DNA from: Salinigranum rubrum
GTDB lineage: Archaea; Halobacteriota; Halobacteria; Halobacteriales; Haloferacaceae
Assembly: GCF_002906575.1 (NCBI RefSeq)
Contig: NZ_CP026309.1
Span: forward strand, 3,286,001 to 3,350,000
Length of the DNA stretch: 64,000 nucleotides
Direction: 5' to 3'
Numbering within the stretch: the first letter of the stretch is position 1; each line of letters opens with the position of its first letter. Positions 24,827-33,882 of the stretch are shown one piece after another. The notes under the pieces are model-generated. The model saw nothing but the letters and a program-made list of their open reading frames with translations. It was not told the origin of the DNA and ran no database searches. A program made the position numbers and the translations under genes.

Positions 24827-26485
24827 ATGCCGAAGGAACCCGAAACAGGGTACGACCCGACGCTGGGTCGGAAGTTCGTTTTCGTGACGGGGGGTGTGAT
24901 GTCCGGGCTCGGAAAGGGGATAACCGCCGCGAGCACCGGGAGACTGCTCGCCAACGCCGGTTTCGACGTCACCGCCGTGAAGGTCGACCCGTACCTCAAC
25001 GTCGACGCGGGGACGATGAACCCCTACGAGCACGGGGAGGTCTACGTGTTGAAAGACGGCGGCGAGGTCGACCTCGACCTGGGTAACTACGAGCGCTTTT
25101 TGGGCGTGGACATGACCTCGGATCACAACGTCACGACCGGAAAAGTGTACAAACACGTCATCGAGCGCGAACGCGCCGGCGACTACCTGGGGAAGACGGT
25201 CCAGATCATCCCCCACATCACCGACGACATCAAGCGCCGCATCCGCGAGGCCGCCGAGGGGTCGGACGTCTGCATCGTCGAGGTCGGGGGGACCGTCGGC
25301 GACATCGAGGGGATGCCGTTCCTCGAAGCGCTCCGGCAGTTCGCCAGCGAGGAGAGCGACGAGGACCTGCTGTTCATGCACGTCACGCTCGTCCCCGACT
25401 CGAAGAACGGCGAGCAGAAGACCAAGCCGACCCAGCACTCGGTGAAGGAACTCCGCTCCATCGGCCTGCACCCGGACGTCATCGTCGGCCGGAACGAGCG
25501 GAGACTCGACGCCGACACGAAGGAGAAGATCGCGCTGTTCTGCGACATCCCGACCGAGGCGGTGTTCTCGAACCCCGACGTCGACGACATCTACCACGTC
25601 CCGCTGATGGTCGAGGACGAGGGCCTCGACGAGTACGTCATGGAGCGACTGGCGCTCGCCGGGGAGGCGCTCCCACACGCCGAGCGCGACAACCGCTGGC
25701 GCGAACTCGTCACGCGAGCCAGAGCGGAGGACGAACCGGTCGAGATTGCGCTCGTCGGCAAGTACGGGCTCGAAGACGCGTACATGAGCATTCACGAGTC
25801 GCTGAAACACGCCGGCATCGAACTCGGCGTCGAGGTCGACGTCAACTGGGTCGACGCCGAGAAGATGCGCGAGAACCACCGCGAACGCCTCCGGGCGGCC
25901 GACGGCGTCATCGTCCCCGGCGGGTTCGGCGTCCGCGGAACCGACGGGAAGGTCGAGGCGGTCCGTCACGCCCGCGAGAACGGCGTCCCGTTCCTCGGAC
26001 TGTGTCTGGGCTTCCAGATGGCCGTCGTCGAACACGCGCGAAACGTCCTCGGGTTGGCGGGCGCGAACTCGGCGGAACTCGACCCCGGCACCCCTCATCC
26101 GGTCATCGACATCCTCCCCGAACAGAAGGAACTCGACGACATGGGCGGGACGATGCGGCTGGGCGCCCACGAGACGGAGATCGAACCGGGCACGCTCGCG
26201 GCAGAACTGTACGGCGACTCCTGCGTCGAGCGGCACCGCCACCGGTACGAGGTCAACCCCGAGTACATCGGACGGCTCGAGTCCGAGGGGCTCGTCTTCT
26301 CGGGGACCGCGGGACCGCGGATGGAGATCCTCGAACGCGACGACCACCCGTTCTTCTTCGGGACGCAGTTCCACCCCGAGTTCCGCTCGCGGCCGGACCG
26401 GGCGTCGCCGGCGTTCGTGGGCTTTCTCGACGCGGCCATCGACGAACGCGACGCGAAGGCCGAGAGCGAGGAGGTGACCGCCTGA
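24827..26485 (+). CDS. pyrG: CTP synthase
   Basis: 552-residue amidotransferase that makes CTP from UTP, ATP and glutamine. The synthase domain has SGLGKG (26-31) and [18 protein letters not shown]; the glutaminase domain has the nucleophile in GLCLGFQ (Cys near 392) and the His-Glu of QFHPEF. The ATG at 24827 gives the family's MPKEP start; an upstream ATG (24812) is less likely. It heads a three-gene operon with guaAB and a small ORF, overlapping the next start by one base. Confidence 0.97.
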   Translation: MPKEPETGYDPTLGRKFVFVTGGVMSGLGKGITAASTGRLLANAGFDVTAVKVDPYLNVDAGTMNPYEHGEVYVLKDGGEVDLDLGNYERFLGVDMTSDHNVTTGKVYKHVIERERAGDYLGKTVQIIPHITDDIKRRIREAAEGSDVCIVEVGGTVGDIEGMPFLEALRQFASEESDEDLLFMHVTLVPDSKNGEQKTKPTQHSVKELRSIGLHPDVIVGRNERRLDADTKEKIALFCDIPTEAVFSNPDVDDIYHVPLMVEDEGLDEYVMERLALAGEALPHAERDNRWRELVTRARAEDEPVEIALVGKYGLEDAYMSIHESLKHAGIELGVEVDVNWVDAEKMRENHRERLRAADGVIVPGGFGVRGTDGKVEAVRHARENGVPFLGLCLGFQMAVVEHARNVLGLAGANSAELDPGTPHPVIDILPEQKELDDMGGTMRLGAHETEIEPGTLAAELYGDSCVERHRHRYEVNPEYIGRLESEGLVFSGTAGPRMEILERDDHPFFFGTQFHPEFRSRPDRASPAFVGFLDAAIDERDAKAESEEVTA

Positions 26486-27402
26486 TGGTCGACGCCGAGG
26501 CGTTCATCGAGGAGGCGGTCGCCGAGATCAGAGACGAGGTTGGAGACGCCCACGCCGTCATCGCCCTCTCGGGCGGCGTCGACTCCTCCGTGGCGGCGAC
26601 ACTGGCGTACGAGGCGCTCGGCGAGAACCTCACCCCGGTGTACGTCGACACCGGCCTGATGCGGAAGGGCGAGACCGACCAGATACGGGAGACGTTCGCG
26701 TTCATGGAGTCCCTGGAGGTCGTCGAGGCTCAGGAGCGGTTCCTCGACGCCCTCTCGGGCGTGACGGACCCCGAGGAGAAGCGCCACGTCATCGGCGAGC
26801 AGTTCATCCGCGAGTTCGAGACGGTGGCGAAAGAGAGCGACGCCGACTACCTCGTGCAGGGGACCATCTACCCCGACCGCATCGAGAGCGAGGGCAACAT
26901 CAAATCCCACCACAACGTCGGCGGACTCCCCGATGTCGTCGACTTCGAGGGCATCGTCGAACCCGTCCGCGACCTCTACAAGGACGAGGTGCGCGACGTG
27001 GCCCGCGAACTGGGGTTAGAGGAGATCATCTCCGAGCGAATGCCGTTCCCGGGTCCCGGGTTGGCGGTCCGGGTCATCGGAGAGATCACGGCCGAGAAAC
27101 TCGAAGTCGCCCGCGAGTCGTGTCACATCGTCGAGGACGAGGTCGAAGCCCACGAACCGTGGCAGGCGTTCGCCGCCGTCATCGGCAAGGCCACCGGTGT
27201 GAAAGGCGACAACCGCGTCCACGGCTGGGTCGTCTCCGTGCGCTCGGTCGAGTCGCGCGACGGGATGACCGCGCGGGCGCAGGAACTCCCGTGGGAGACG
27301 CTCCAGCGCATCCAGTCGCGGATAACGGGGACGCTCCCCAACGTCGCCCGCGTCGTCTACGACGTCACACACAAACCGCCGGCGACCATCGAGTACGAAT
27401 GA
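26485..27402 (+). CDS. guaAB: GMP synthase ATP-pyrophosphatase subunit
   Basis: 305-residue subunit B of two-subunit archaeal GMP synthase, converting XMP to GMP with ammonia from a separate glutaminase subunit. The PP-loop SGGVDSS is at 29-35, and the dimerisation-domain motif [10 protein letters not shown] is in the second half. Its ATG shares a base with the pyrG stop (TGATG). The glutaminase partner subunit is not in the window, as is common in archaea. Pairing with pyrG puts two purine/pyrimidine amination steps in one transcript. Confidence 0.96.
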   Translation: MVDAEAFIEEAVAEIRDEVGDAHAVIALSGGVDSSVAATLAYEALGENLTPVYVDTGLMRKGETDQIRETFAFMESLEVVEAQERFLDALSGVTDPEEKRHVIGEQFIREFETVAKESDADYLVQGTIYPDRIESEGNIKSHHNVGGLPDVVDFEGIVEPVRDLYKDEVRDVARELGLEEIISERMPFPGPGLAVRVIGEITAEKLEVARESCHIVEDEVEAHEPWQAFAAVIGKATGVKGDNRVHGWVVSVRSVESRDGMTARAQELPWETLQRIQSRITGTLPNVARVVYDVTHKPPATIEYE

Positions 27403-27728
27403 GCGCAGGAGTGACAGTCGTCATCGCGGGTGCGGACGACGAAGGGGTCGCGGCGGCGCTCGAAGCCGCCGGGGCCGAGGTGCGCAGAGTCGACGGCGTC
27501 GCGACGCAGCGGTCGCTCGCGGCGGTGGATATCGCCGACGCGGACGTGCTCCTCCTCACAGATATGGACGACGCGACGGCCATCTCGGTGGCGAAGGACG
27601 CGAACCCCGACGTGCGCGTGGTGACGTACGCCACCGATTCGCTCCCGGAGTTCGCCCGCGCGCAGGCCGACCTTGCGCTCGACCCCGCGCTGTTCAGCCC
27701 GGAACTCGTCGCCGACGAACTGGTGTAA
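27399..27728 (+). CDS. Small conserved protein cotranslated with guaAB
   Basis: 109 residues, start overlapping the guaAB stop as ATGA. The chain alternates hydrophobic beta strands and helices ([22 protein letters not shown], then [14 protein letters not shown], then [11 protein letters not shown]), resembling a Rossmann-like/receiver-like or TrkA-N-like minimal fold, without a clear GxGxxG. It has no catalytic motif. The tight coupling to guaAB suggests a role in nucleotide supply or regulation, but this is inference. Confidence 0.72.
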   Translation: MSAGVTVVIAGADDEGVAAALEAAGAEVRRVDGVATQRSLAAVDIADADVLLLTDMDDATAISVAKDANPDVRVVTYATDSLPEFARAQADLALDPALFSPELVADELV

Positions 27729-27796
27729 CGCAGGGACCCGGCAGGGTTCGCGGCCATCGGGTAGTTTCTTGCGGCGCGTCGTCGAACACCGACCCG

Positions 27797-28246
27797 ATGA
27801 CACTTCTCGTCCCGTTCGACGACTCGCCCCTCTCGCGTGCGGCGCTGAAGCGCGCGAGCGAGTTCGCGGCGTTCATGGACACCGAGGTGGTGGCGCTGAC
27901 CGTCATCCCCGACGACACCGACTACGCGACGGAGCGTGGCTGGCTCACCGAACAGACGCCCTCGACCGTCGAGGCCATCGCCGCCCGCCTCGAAGAGAAG
28001 GCGCACGGGATCGCGCCGAACGCCCGCTTCCGCTACGAAACCCTCGACGGCGACGACGACCCCGTGGCGACGACGACGCTCGACGTCGTCCGGAAGGTCC
28101 GCCAGGTCGCCCACGAGGAAGAAGCAGAGATCCTGTTCGTCGGGAGCGAGAACGCGGGCCGGGTCACCAGTCCGCTCTCCAGCGTCGGCAACCCCCTCTC
28201 GGAGGACGCCGCGTACGACATCCACATCGTCCGTCACGCCGACTGA
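27797..28246 (+). CDS. Universal stress protein (UspA family)
   Basis: 149 residues, single Usp domain. The N-terminal strand MTLLVPFDDSPLSRAALKRA fits the family; a C-terminal glycine-rich loop, GSENAGRVTSPLSSVG, replaces the usual ATP-binding GxGxxGS and looks altered, so nucleotide binding is doubtful. A T-rich box (TTTCTT) lies about 30 nt before the ATG. It stands alone after the pyrG operon and is one of several Usp domains in the window. Confidence 0.82.
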   Translation: MTLLVPFDDSPLSRAALKRASEFAAFMDTEVVALTVIPDDTDYATERGWLTEQTPSTVEAIAARLEEKAHGIAPNARFRYETLDGDDDPVATTTLDVVRKVRQVAHEEEAEILFVGSENAGRVTSPLSSVGNPLSEDAAYDIHIVRHAD

Positions 28247-28329
28247 GTCGGAGGGACGCGCGCGAGCGGGTCGCCTCCGGGGACCCCGACGACACCATCC
28301 GACGGGCACGAAGTCGACGCTTTGCCCGA

Positions 28330-28359
28330 GTTAATCGGCGTTAATTCGCGTTAATCGGC
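28330..28359. repeat. Three phased 10-bp direct repeats
   Basis: GTTAATCGGC, GTTAATTCGC and GTTAATCGGC follow without gaps, so the same GTTAAT box recurs each helical turn on one DNA face. It lies between a Usp gene and the secreted protein gene, 72 bp before the latter's ATG. Confidence 0.75.
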
Positions 28360-28430
28360 GCCGAGAGCGCCCCAACTCGGGTTTCCTTCCGGCCGGGTTG
28401 AAACCCCTCCGACCCACAGGACCGGGTGCG

Positions 28431-28895
28431 ATGAACGCGAAGCGAACCGTCGCCGTCGCGCTGGCCGCACTCCTCGTATCGACGGGTGTGGTCGCCGCGA
28501 CACCCGCTGGACAGGCAAGCAGCCACGCGAACGAAGCGGCCGCGGAGGCGGGCACCGACGCTGAAGTCGGAGCGGACGCCGAGAGAGCGAGTGAACGCGC
28601 TGACTCCGGCGCGGGTCAGGGCGCGAACGCGACCGCCGCAACCAGTGCGGCATCCGACGCCCGGGGCGAACGCGGTCCGCCCGAACGCCTCCCCGCGCAG
28701 GTGCCCGGCCACGTGAGCGAGATTCACGACACCGTCGACTCGTTCCTGTCGGGCGACCTGGCGGGGAGCCTCGGCGAGGCGCTCTCGGGCGTTCTCGGTG
28801 CAGACGGCGAATCGGCCGACAGCAGCGAGAACGCCGACGCGACTGCCGAGGTGGGAGCGAGGACGACTGCGACACCCACGACCACCCCGGCCTGA
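28431..28895 (+). CDS. Secreted low-complexity protein
   Basis: 154 residues, not recognised. A Sec-type signal peptide (MNAKRTVAVALAALLVSTGVVAATPA) is followed by an Ala/Glu/Asp/Ser-rich, low-complexity segment with one more ordered patch, LPGHV-SEIHDTVDSFLSGDLAGSLGEAL-like, near residues 85-120. The tail ends TTATPTTTPA, a Thr/Pro-rich stretch common in glycosylated surface proteins. Start chosen at the ATG before the basic n-region. It is preceded by phased direct repeats. Confidence 0.68.
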   Translation: MNAKRTVAVALAALLVSTGVVAATPAGQASSHANEAAAEAGTDAEVGADAERASERADSGAGQGANATAATSAASDARGERGPPERLPAQVPGHVSEIHDTVDSFLSGDLAGSLGEALSGVLGADGESADSSENADATAEVGARTTATPTTTPA

Positions 28896-29141
28896 CGCGG
28901 TCGACCGCCACGACACGCGGGGCACAGCGCCGCCAACGTCCATCTACATCCGCGCCGCATCCACACCCGCGCCGACGACTCGGCCCTCCCGGCCACCCGT
29001 TCGCCGTACGGCCCGCCCAGCGTGGTCTACCTATCTGGGGAGAGGAGTGACACCACGCTCGGGCGACCGACGGACGTCCCCCGTCGACGGACGGCGAACG
29101 GGCCGGACAGAGCGCCGAGTCGACGGGGAGGACCCGTACGC

Positions 29142-29147
29142 TTTTTT
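29142..29147 (+). promoter_or_regulatory. T-tract promoter box of cupin gene
   Basis: TTTTTT 23-28 nt before the GTG at 29170. Confidence 0.45.
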
Positions 29148-29169
29148 CCGCGTCCCCGAGGGAGGAGTC

Positions 29170-29499
29170 GTGACGCTCGACAGACTCGACCTCGACGACC
29201 TCACGCCCGGGGAGGGCGAGGTCCAGACCGCGGAACTGGTGGTGACCGACGACGTGCTCGTGAAGGCGTTCGCGCTCGGCCCCGGCGCGACGCTCGAACC
29301 GCACGAACACGGCGACAGCACGAACGTCTTTCACGTCCTCGACGGGGAAGTGACCGTCATCCAGGGCGACGAGGAAGAACGGGTGTCGGCGCCCGGCGTC
29401 GTGCTCCACGAGCGCGGCGTCTCCCACGGCGCGCGCAACGATGGCGACAGCGTCGTCGTGTTCACCGCCAGCCTCTGCCCGCTGCCGGGGTCGGGGTAG
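29170..29499 (+). CDS. Single-domain cupin protein
   Basis: 109 residues. The first cupin motif is PHEHGDSTNVFHVLDGE, with two His near 43-45, and the second is PGVVLHERGVSHGARN, so a metal could be bound by three His. Proteins of this size and type are dioxygenase-like or sugar-binding; substrate unknown. The GTG start at 29170 is supported by a T-tract 23-28 nt upstream. An RFAP-synthase-like gene follows 56 bp downstream. Confidence 0.82.
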   Translation: MTLDRLDLDDLTPGEGEVQTAELVVTDDVLVKAFALGPGATLEPHEHGDSTNVFHVLDGEVTVIQGDEEERVSAPGVVLHERGVSHGARNDGDSVVVFTASLCPLPGSG

Positions 29500-29555
29500 C
29501 GTTCGGTGGAAGAGCGAAATCCGAACGAACTTACGCCCGCTCTCGAAGAGGAAGT

Positions 29556-30539
29556 ATGGACGTGCGGGTCTCGACCGGCGGTCGACTCCACTTCGGCTTC
29601 ACCAACCTGAGCCTGTCGCACGAACGGCTCTACGGCGGCCTCGGGGTTGCACTCCGCGAGCCACGCACCGTCGTCGCCGCGGCGCCCGCCGAGGGCGTCC
29701 ACTGTGACGACGCGGACGCGCGCGACTACGCCCGGCGGGCGGTCTCGTTGCTCGACGTGTCCGGCGCGAAGGTGAGCGTCGAGCGTCGCCTCCCCGGCCA
29801 CGTCGGCGTCGGGAGCGGCACCCAGTTGGCGCTCGCGACGCTCTCGGCTATCGGACGGGCACACGGCGTCGAACCCTCGGTCAGGGACCTCGCGCCGGAA
29901 CTGGGTCGTGGGGGACGCTCGGGCGTCGGCGTCGCGACGTTCGAGCGAGGGGGGTTCGTCCACGACGCGGGCCACCCGACGGCGCGTTTCACCACCTCGC
30001 GGCCGGCCGACGGCGACTGGACCGTCCCGCCGGTGGCGGCGGCGCACACGGTACCCGAACACTGGCGCTTCTTGCTCGTCCTCCCGGCGCTCGACCCCGG
30101 ACGGAACGGCGAGGCCGAGGACGCGAGCATGCGCGCCGTCGTCGAGCGGGCCGACCCGACGCTGTCGAACCGCATCGCGGGCGTCCTGATGCGACAGGTG
30201 CTCCCGGCCATCGCGACGGGCAACGCCGAGACGTTCGGTTCCGCGGTCGAGGAGGTCGGCCGACTGAACGGCGCGTGGTACGCCGACGAGCAGGGCGGGA
30301 CGTACCGTCCGCCGGTCGGCCAGTTGGTCGCGACGCTCTCGGAGACGACGGGCGTGTTCGGCGCGGGGCAGTCCTCGTGGGGACCGGCCGTCTACGGCAT
30401 CACCGACGAGACGAACGCCGACCGGGCGCGCGAGGCCGGCGAAGAGGCGCTGGCCGAAGCCGGCGTCGACGGGCGGGTGCAGGTCGTCCGCGGGCGGAAC
30501 CGCGGCGCGGTCGTCGAGACCGCCGAGAATCACGATTGA
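29556..30539 (+). CDS. Beta-ribofuranosylaminobenzene 5'-phosphate synthase-like GHMP protein
   Basis: 327 residues of the GHMP superfamily, most like MptG, which joins PRPP to 4-hydroxybenzoate-type substrates in methanopterin synthesis. The start MDVRVSTGGRLHFGFTNLS and the glycine-rich loop PGHVGVGSGTQLALA (near 83-97) match. Haloarchaea use folate-type carriers instead of methanopterin, so the role here is open; possible alternatives are another pterin or an aromatic ribosylation. A CTTACG box 26 nt before the ATG is a likely promoter. Confidence 0.83.
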   Translation: MDVRVSTGGRLHFGFTNLSLSHERLYGGLGVALREPRTVVAAAPAEGVHCDDADARDYARRAVSLLDVSGAKVSVERRLPGHVGVGSGTQLALATLSAIGRAHGVEPSVRDLAPELGRGGRSGVGVATFERGGFVHDAGHPTARFTTSRPADGDWTVPPVAAAHTVPEHWRFLLVLPALDPGRNGEAEDASMRAVVERADPTLSNRIAGVLMRQVLPAIATGNAETFGSAVEEVGRLNGAWYADEQGGTYRPPVGQLVATLSETTGVFGAGQSSWGPAVYGITDETNADRAREAGEEALAEAGVDGRVQVVRGRNRGAVVETAENHD

Positions 30540-30585
30540 GTTTCGGCGGGTACACGCTCTTGTACTCTCGGCTCACACGGGGGGT

Positions 30586-31422
30586 ATGAACAGCGTCCCG
30601 TTCGGCGTCTCTCGGCTCGACTCGCTCATCGGCGGCGGCGCCCCGCCGGGCTCTGTGGTCCTCCTCGCGAGCGAGTCGGGTGCCGGGGGCCGAGAGTTCC
30701 TCTACACCAGTGCGGTCATCAACGCCATCGCCGCGGTCGACGCGGACCTCTTCGAGCTGTATTACGGCTCGCTGCAGGGCGAGGCGACGACGCCGCCCGA
30801 GGTGCACTACGTCTCGTTCACGACCGAAGAGGAGTACCTCGCCCGACAGATGAACTTCACGATGGACGACGAACTCGTCGAGCGCGCGACCGCACGGATC
30901 GAGTTCGTCGACTTCTCCAGGGAGTACTTCCACCCGAGTCCCGTCCCCCGGGAGTGGTATCTGGGCGAGGCGAGCGCGCTCCGTGACCTCGGGTCGGGCG
31001 AACAGTGCGGCGACGTCCTCGAAGCGTTCGGGACCTACCTCTCCGAGCACGCCGCGGGCAACCTCGTCGTCGTCGACTCGGTCACCGACCTGGTCGCGGC
31101 CGACGCGGACGAACTGTCGTGGAACGACGTCGCGCTCCTCCTGAAAGGGCTGAACAAGGCCGCCCACCAGTGGGGCGGGCTCATCTTACTGCTGGTGAAC
31201 CTCGAAACGCTCAGCCCGGCCGAACTCGGCCTGATGAAGGACGCCACGAGCGGGACGTTCCTCTTCGAGTGGGAGTCGGGCGGCTCGAAACGCGCGCGGA
31301 CGATGGTCGTCCAGGAGTTCCGCGGCGTGTTATCACAACTCGAAGACGAGAACATCGTCCAGTTCGAAACCGAGATACACGACGGCGGGTTCGATATCAG
31401 CGACGTCCGCAAGATTCGATAA
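30586..31422 (+). CDS. KaiC/RecA-like protein (HTR-like) with a degenerate P-loop
   Basis: 278 residues, a single RecA-like domain of the HTR-like/KaiC group. It opens with the KaiC pattern GVSRLDSLIGGGAPPGSVVLL, but the expected Walker A has become SESGAGGREFLY (29-40), lacking the conserved Lys and Thr/Ser, so ATP hydrolysis is unlikely. The Walker B position is NLVVVDSVTDLV. It begins a codirectional run with a coiled-coil zinc protein, a four-Cys protein and TFS. A sensory or scaffold role is possible but not shown. Confidence 0.8.
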   Translation: MNSVPFGVSRLDSLIGGGAPPGSVVLLASESGAGGREFLYTSAVINAIAAVDADLFELYYGSLQGEATTPPEVHYVSFTTEEEYLARQMNFTMDDELVERATARIEFVDFSREYFHPSPVPREWYLGEASALRDLGSGEQCGDVLEAFGTYLSEHAAGNLVVVDSVTDLVAADADELSWNDVALLLKGLNKAAHQWGGLILLLVNLETLSPAELGLMKDATSGTFLFEWESGGSKRARTMVVQEFRGVLSQLEDENIVQFETEIHDGGFDISDVRKIR

Positions 31423-31435
31423 TTGGCGGCCAACG

Positions 31436-31441
31436 TTTATA
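31436..31441 (+). promoter_or_regulatory. TATA box of coiled-coil zinc protein gene
   Basis: TTTATA, 28-33 nt before the ATG at 31469 and only 10-15 nt before the GTG at 31451. This spacing decides for the later start. Confidence 0.55.
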
Positions 31442-31468
31442 AGCAGTGGCGTGAACCCACAGGAAGAG

Positions 31469-32362
31469 ATGGCCGGAGAACCGGAAGAGACGCTACCCGA
31501 CGAGCTTCAACGGTGGGTAGACGAACAGGTCGCCGCGTCGGACGACGAGCCCGCAGACGTCATCTCCCGAGCGGTGACCCTGTACCGCCTCGTCGAGGAG
31601 CACGCGGCGTCGGCGGGCGGCGAGACGCCACCGGTCGGCGACATCGAATCGGACCTCGAACGACTCGCCGACCGGGTGTCCACGCTGGACGACCGCGTGG
31701 GGAACGTCGAGAACGGCCTCGACGACCGTGTCGGCGCCGTCGAGGACGACTTCGACGAGAAGATCACCGACATCCGCGAGCGCGTCATCCAGGTGAAGCG
31801 CGAGGCCGACGCGAAGGCCCCGAGCGACCACGACCACGAGGAGCTTCGAGAGCGGGTCGAAAGCCTCGGGACGCGGGTCGACCACGGCTTCGAGAACTAC
31901 GAGGAGGTCCTGTCGTATCTCACCGACGAGACGGACGATCTCGACGACAAGGTCGGGCGACTCGCGGGGGTCGTCGTCTCGCTACGCAAACGGACCGCAC
32001 GGGCCGAACGGCAGGTCACGCGACTGGACGCCGCGGCCGACCTCAAGCGGGTGGCGAACCGTCACGGGACGACGAAAGCGAAGTGCGAGGAGTGCGGCGG
32101 CTCCGTCGCCATCGGCCTCCTCACCGAGCCGACGTGTCCCCACTGTGAGAGCGGGTTCGTCGGCGTCGAACCCGCCGGTCGGCTGTTCGGCTCCGGGACG
32201 CTCGTGACCGGCCGGCCGCCCGCGCTGATGGCCGGCGACGATCCGGCGGAGGCCAGCGGCAACGGCCACGGGCGGCGTCAGCACGAGGGTGAGAACGGGG
32301 ACGGCGAGAACGCACACGCGGACGGCGCGGCGGAACTCATGGAGGGGTCACGGAATGACTGA
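31469..32362 (+). CDS. RHH-like, coiled-coil and zinc-ribbon protein
   Basis: 297 residues with three parts: a region like a ribbon-helix-helix (about 9-45, LPDELQRWVDEQ...ISRAVTLYR), a long heptad coiled coil (about 58-195, with repeated LDDRVGxVExxLDDRV), and a zinc ribbon CEEC...CPHC (206-226). A low-complexity Gly/His/Glu tail ends it. A GTG at 31451 would add six residues, but the TATA spacing favours the ATG. It overlaps the next start by eight bases. It may be a DNA- or RNA-bound scaffold. Confidence 0.75.
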   Translation: MAGEPEETLPDELQRWVDEQVAASDDEPADVISRAVTLYRLVEEHAASAGGETPPVGDIESDLERLADRVSTLDDRVGNVENGLDDRVGAVEDDFDEKITDIRERVIQVKREADAKAPSDHDHEELRERVESLGTRVDHGFENYEEVLSYLTDETDDLDDKVGRLAGVVVSLRKRTARAERQVTRLDAAADLKRVANRHGTTKAKCEECGGSVAIGLLTEPTCPHCESGFVGVEPAGRLFGSGTLVTGRPPALMAGDDPAEASGNGHGRRQHEGENGDGENAHADGAAELMEGSRND

Positions 32363-32978
32363 GGGCGCGGGCGACCCACAGGAACCGAGAGCGGACGAGG
32401 ACCCGCTGGGCGACCTCGCACGGCGAGTTCGCGAAAAGCGCGACGAGCAGTCCCAGAGCGGACGGGAGCGCGAGGACGACACGTTCGGCGCACTCGACGA
32501 CGCCGAAGAGGGGACCCCCGACCTCGGCGACGCGGGCGACGCCGACGCCGGCGCGGACCGCGAGGGTAACGAACTGTTCGAGGAGATGGACGTCTCCGAC
32601 GTCGACACCGACGCGGTCTGGGAGTCCGTCCTCGACGAATCGGACGACCTCATCGGAGACGCCACGCCCGGCGTCGACGTCGGGCAGGCGACTGCGGCCG
32701 ACGTGGAGTCGACGGTCGGCGACGACCACATCGTCCCGAAGGACGACTACTGCGAGTCGTGTCACTTCTTCAGCGCCCCGCCGGCGGCCGAGTGCTCCTA
32801 CGAGGACGCGGCCATCGTCGAAGTCGTCGACATGGAGCAGTTCCGGGTGCGCAACTGTCCCGTCGTGGCGGGCCTCGTCGACACCGACGGCGCGGTCTTC
32901 GAGCGGGAGGAGGGGGGCGACGAGGGTGACCTCGCCGAGGCTGACGGCGGTGTCGCCGAGGAGACTCCGAGCGACTGA
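32355..32978 (+). CDS. Acidic four-cysteine protein
   Basis: 207 residues, not recognised. Residues 1-120 are extremely acidic and disordered-looking. A compact domain (about 125-175) has CESC (C133, C136), C147 and C168 in DDYCESCHFFSAPP...CSYE...RVRNCPVV, a probable single zinc or Fe-S site. Its ATG lies in the last codons of the preceding gene, so the two are translated together. The following gene is TFS, 26 bp downstream. Confidence 0.7.
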   Translation: MTEGAGDPQEPRADEDPLGDLARRVREKRDEQSQSGREREDDTFGALDDAEEGTPDLGDAGDADAGADREGNELFEEMDVSDVDTDAVWESVLDESDDLIGDATPGVDVGQATAADVESTVGDDHIVPKDDYCESCHFFSAPPAAECSYEDAAIVEVVDMEQFRVRNCPVVAGLVDTDGAVFEREEGGDEGDLAEADGGVAEETPSD

Positions 32979-33004
32979 TGTGTGCCCGGTTCTAAGGCGA
33001 GGGC

Positions 33005-33334
33005 ATGCAGTTCTGCGACGACTGCGGTTCGATGATGGTCTCGCAGGGCGGCGAGATGGTCTGTACGAGCGACGACTGCGGAGGAACGTCCGAGAAGGAC
33101 GCTGACCTCGCCGCCCAGTACACCTCGACCGAGTCACAGACCGACTCGGAGGTCATCGAGACCAGCGAGGAAGCGAACTTCGAGGGGAAACCCACCGCCA
33201 AGGACGTGACGTGCGAGAAATGCGGCCACGGCGAGGCGTGGTACACCATCAAACAGACCGCCTCCGCGGACGAACCGCCGACGCGCTTCTTCAAATGTAA
33301 AGACTGTGGGTATCGGTGGCGCGAGTACAACTAA
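33005..33334 (+). CDS. tfs: Transcription factor S (TFS)
   Basis: 109 residues, archaeal TFIIS/RPB9-like cleavage factor for RNA polymerase. The N-terminal zinc ribbon has CDDC (C4, C7) and CTSDDC; the C-terminal ribbon has CEKC and CKDCG. The catalytic acidic pair lies in SADEPPT between the ribbons' second knuckles, as needed to stimulate RNA cleavage during arrest. No clear promoter lies close to the ATG (nearest T-rich patch 8-15 nt upstream), so it may be transcribed with the upstream run. Confidence 0.93.
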   Translation: MQFCDDCGSMMVSQGGEMVCTSDDCGGTSEKDADLAAQYTSTESQTDSEVIETSEEANFEGKPTAKDVTCEKCGHGEAWYTIKQTASADEPPTRFFKCKDCGYRWREYN

Positions 33335-33391
33335 CACAGTAGACGCGAGGAACGTGCCGCCCTCCAGACCGGGACCCGAGGACGCTCCCGG

Positions 33392-33397
33392 TTTTTT
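33392..33397 (+). promoter_or_regulatory. T-tract before UspA gene (promoter box or tfs terminator)
   Basis: TTTTTT located 26-31 nt upstream of the ATG at 33423 and 58 bp after the tfs stop. Position fits a leaderless promoter; archaeal termination at T-runs could also use it. Confidence 0.45.
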
Positions 33398-33422
33398 GTC
33401 AATCGAACGAAAACACGGGGGC

Positions 33423-33854
33423 ATGTACGACGAGATTCTGATCCCGACCGACGGGAGCGACGCGAGCGAAGTCGCGGTCGAGCAGGGCGTCGCAGTCGCG
33501 GCGCGGTTCGACGCGCGCGTCCACCTCCTGCACGTGGTCGACGTCCGGGCGGAGATGGCCGCCTCGGGCGTCGGTGACATCGCGGACGACCTGACGGAGA
33601 CCCTCGACACGATGGCAAGCGACGCGCTCGACGCGGCGGAGGCGTTGGCCGACGGCGCGGGCGTCCCGTACGAGCGCGAGGTGCTCGAAGGCTACCCCCA
33701 CGACGCCATCGCCGAGTACGCCGCCGACAACGAGGTCGACCTCGTGGTCGTGGGTGCCAGCGGCCGGTCGGGAGTCGCCGAGCACCTCCTCGGGAGCACG
33801 ACCGAGCGCGTCGCTCGCACGGTCGGGACGTCGGTGCTGATCGCCCGAGCGTAG
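33423..33854 (+). CDS. Universal stress protein (UspA family)
   Basis: 143 residues, complete single Usp domain. The first strand is MYDEILIPTDGSDASEVAV and the ATP loop is VVGASGRSGVAEHLLGSTTERV near 107-128, matching GxGxxGxxxxxxGSxxxxV, so nucleotide binding is expected. It follows TFS by 88 bp with its own T-tract promoter. This is the most typical Usp in the window. Confidence 0.92.
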   Translation: MYDEILIPTDGSDASEVAVEQGVAVAARFDARVHLLHVVDVRAEMAASGVGDIADDLTETLDTMASDALDAAEALADGAGVPYEREVLEGYPHDAIAEYAADNEVDLVVVGASGRSGVAEHLLGSTTERVARTVGTSVLIARA

Positions 33855-33882
33855 CGTCTCGAAGGCAGACAACCAGCGAGAG

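Noticed and set aside
31451-31468. GTG start for the coiled-coil zinc protein
   Set aside because: TATA at 31436-31441 is too close; the ATG at 31469 has the usual spacing.
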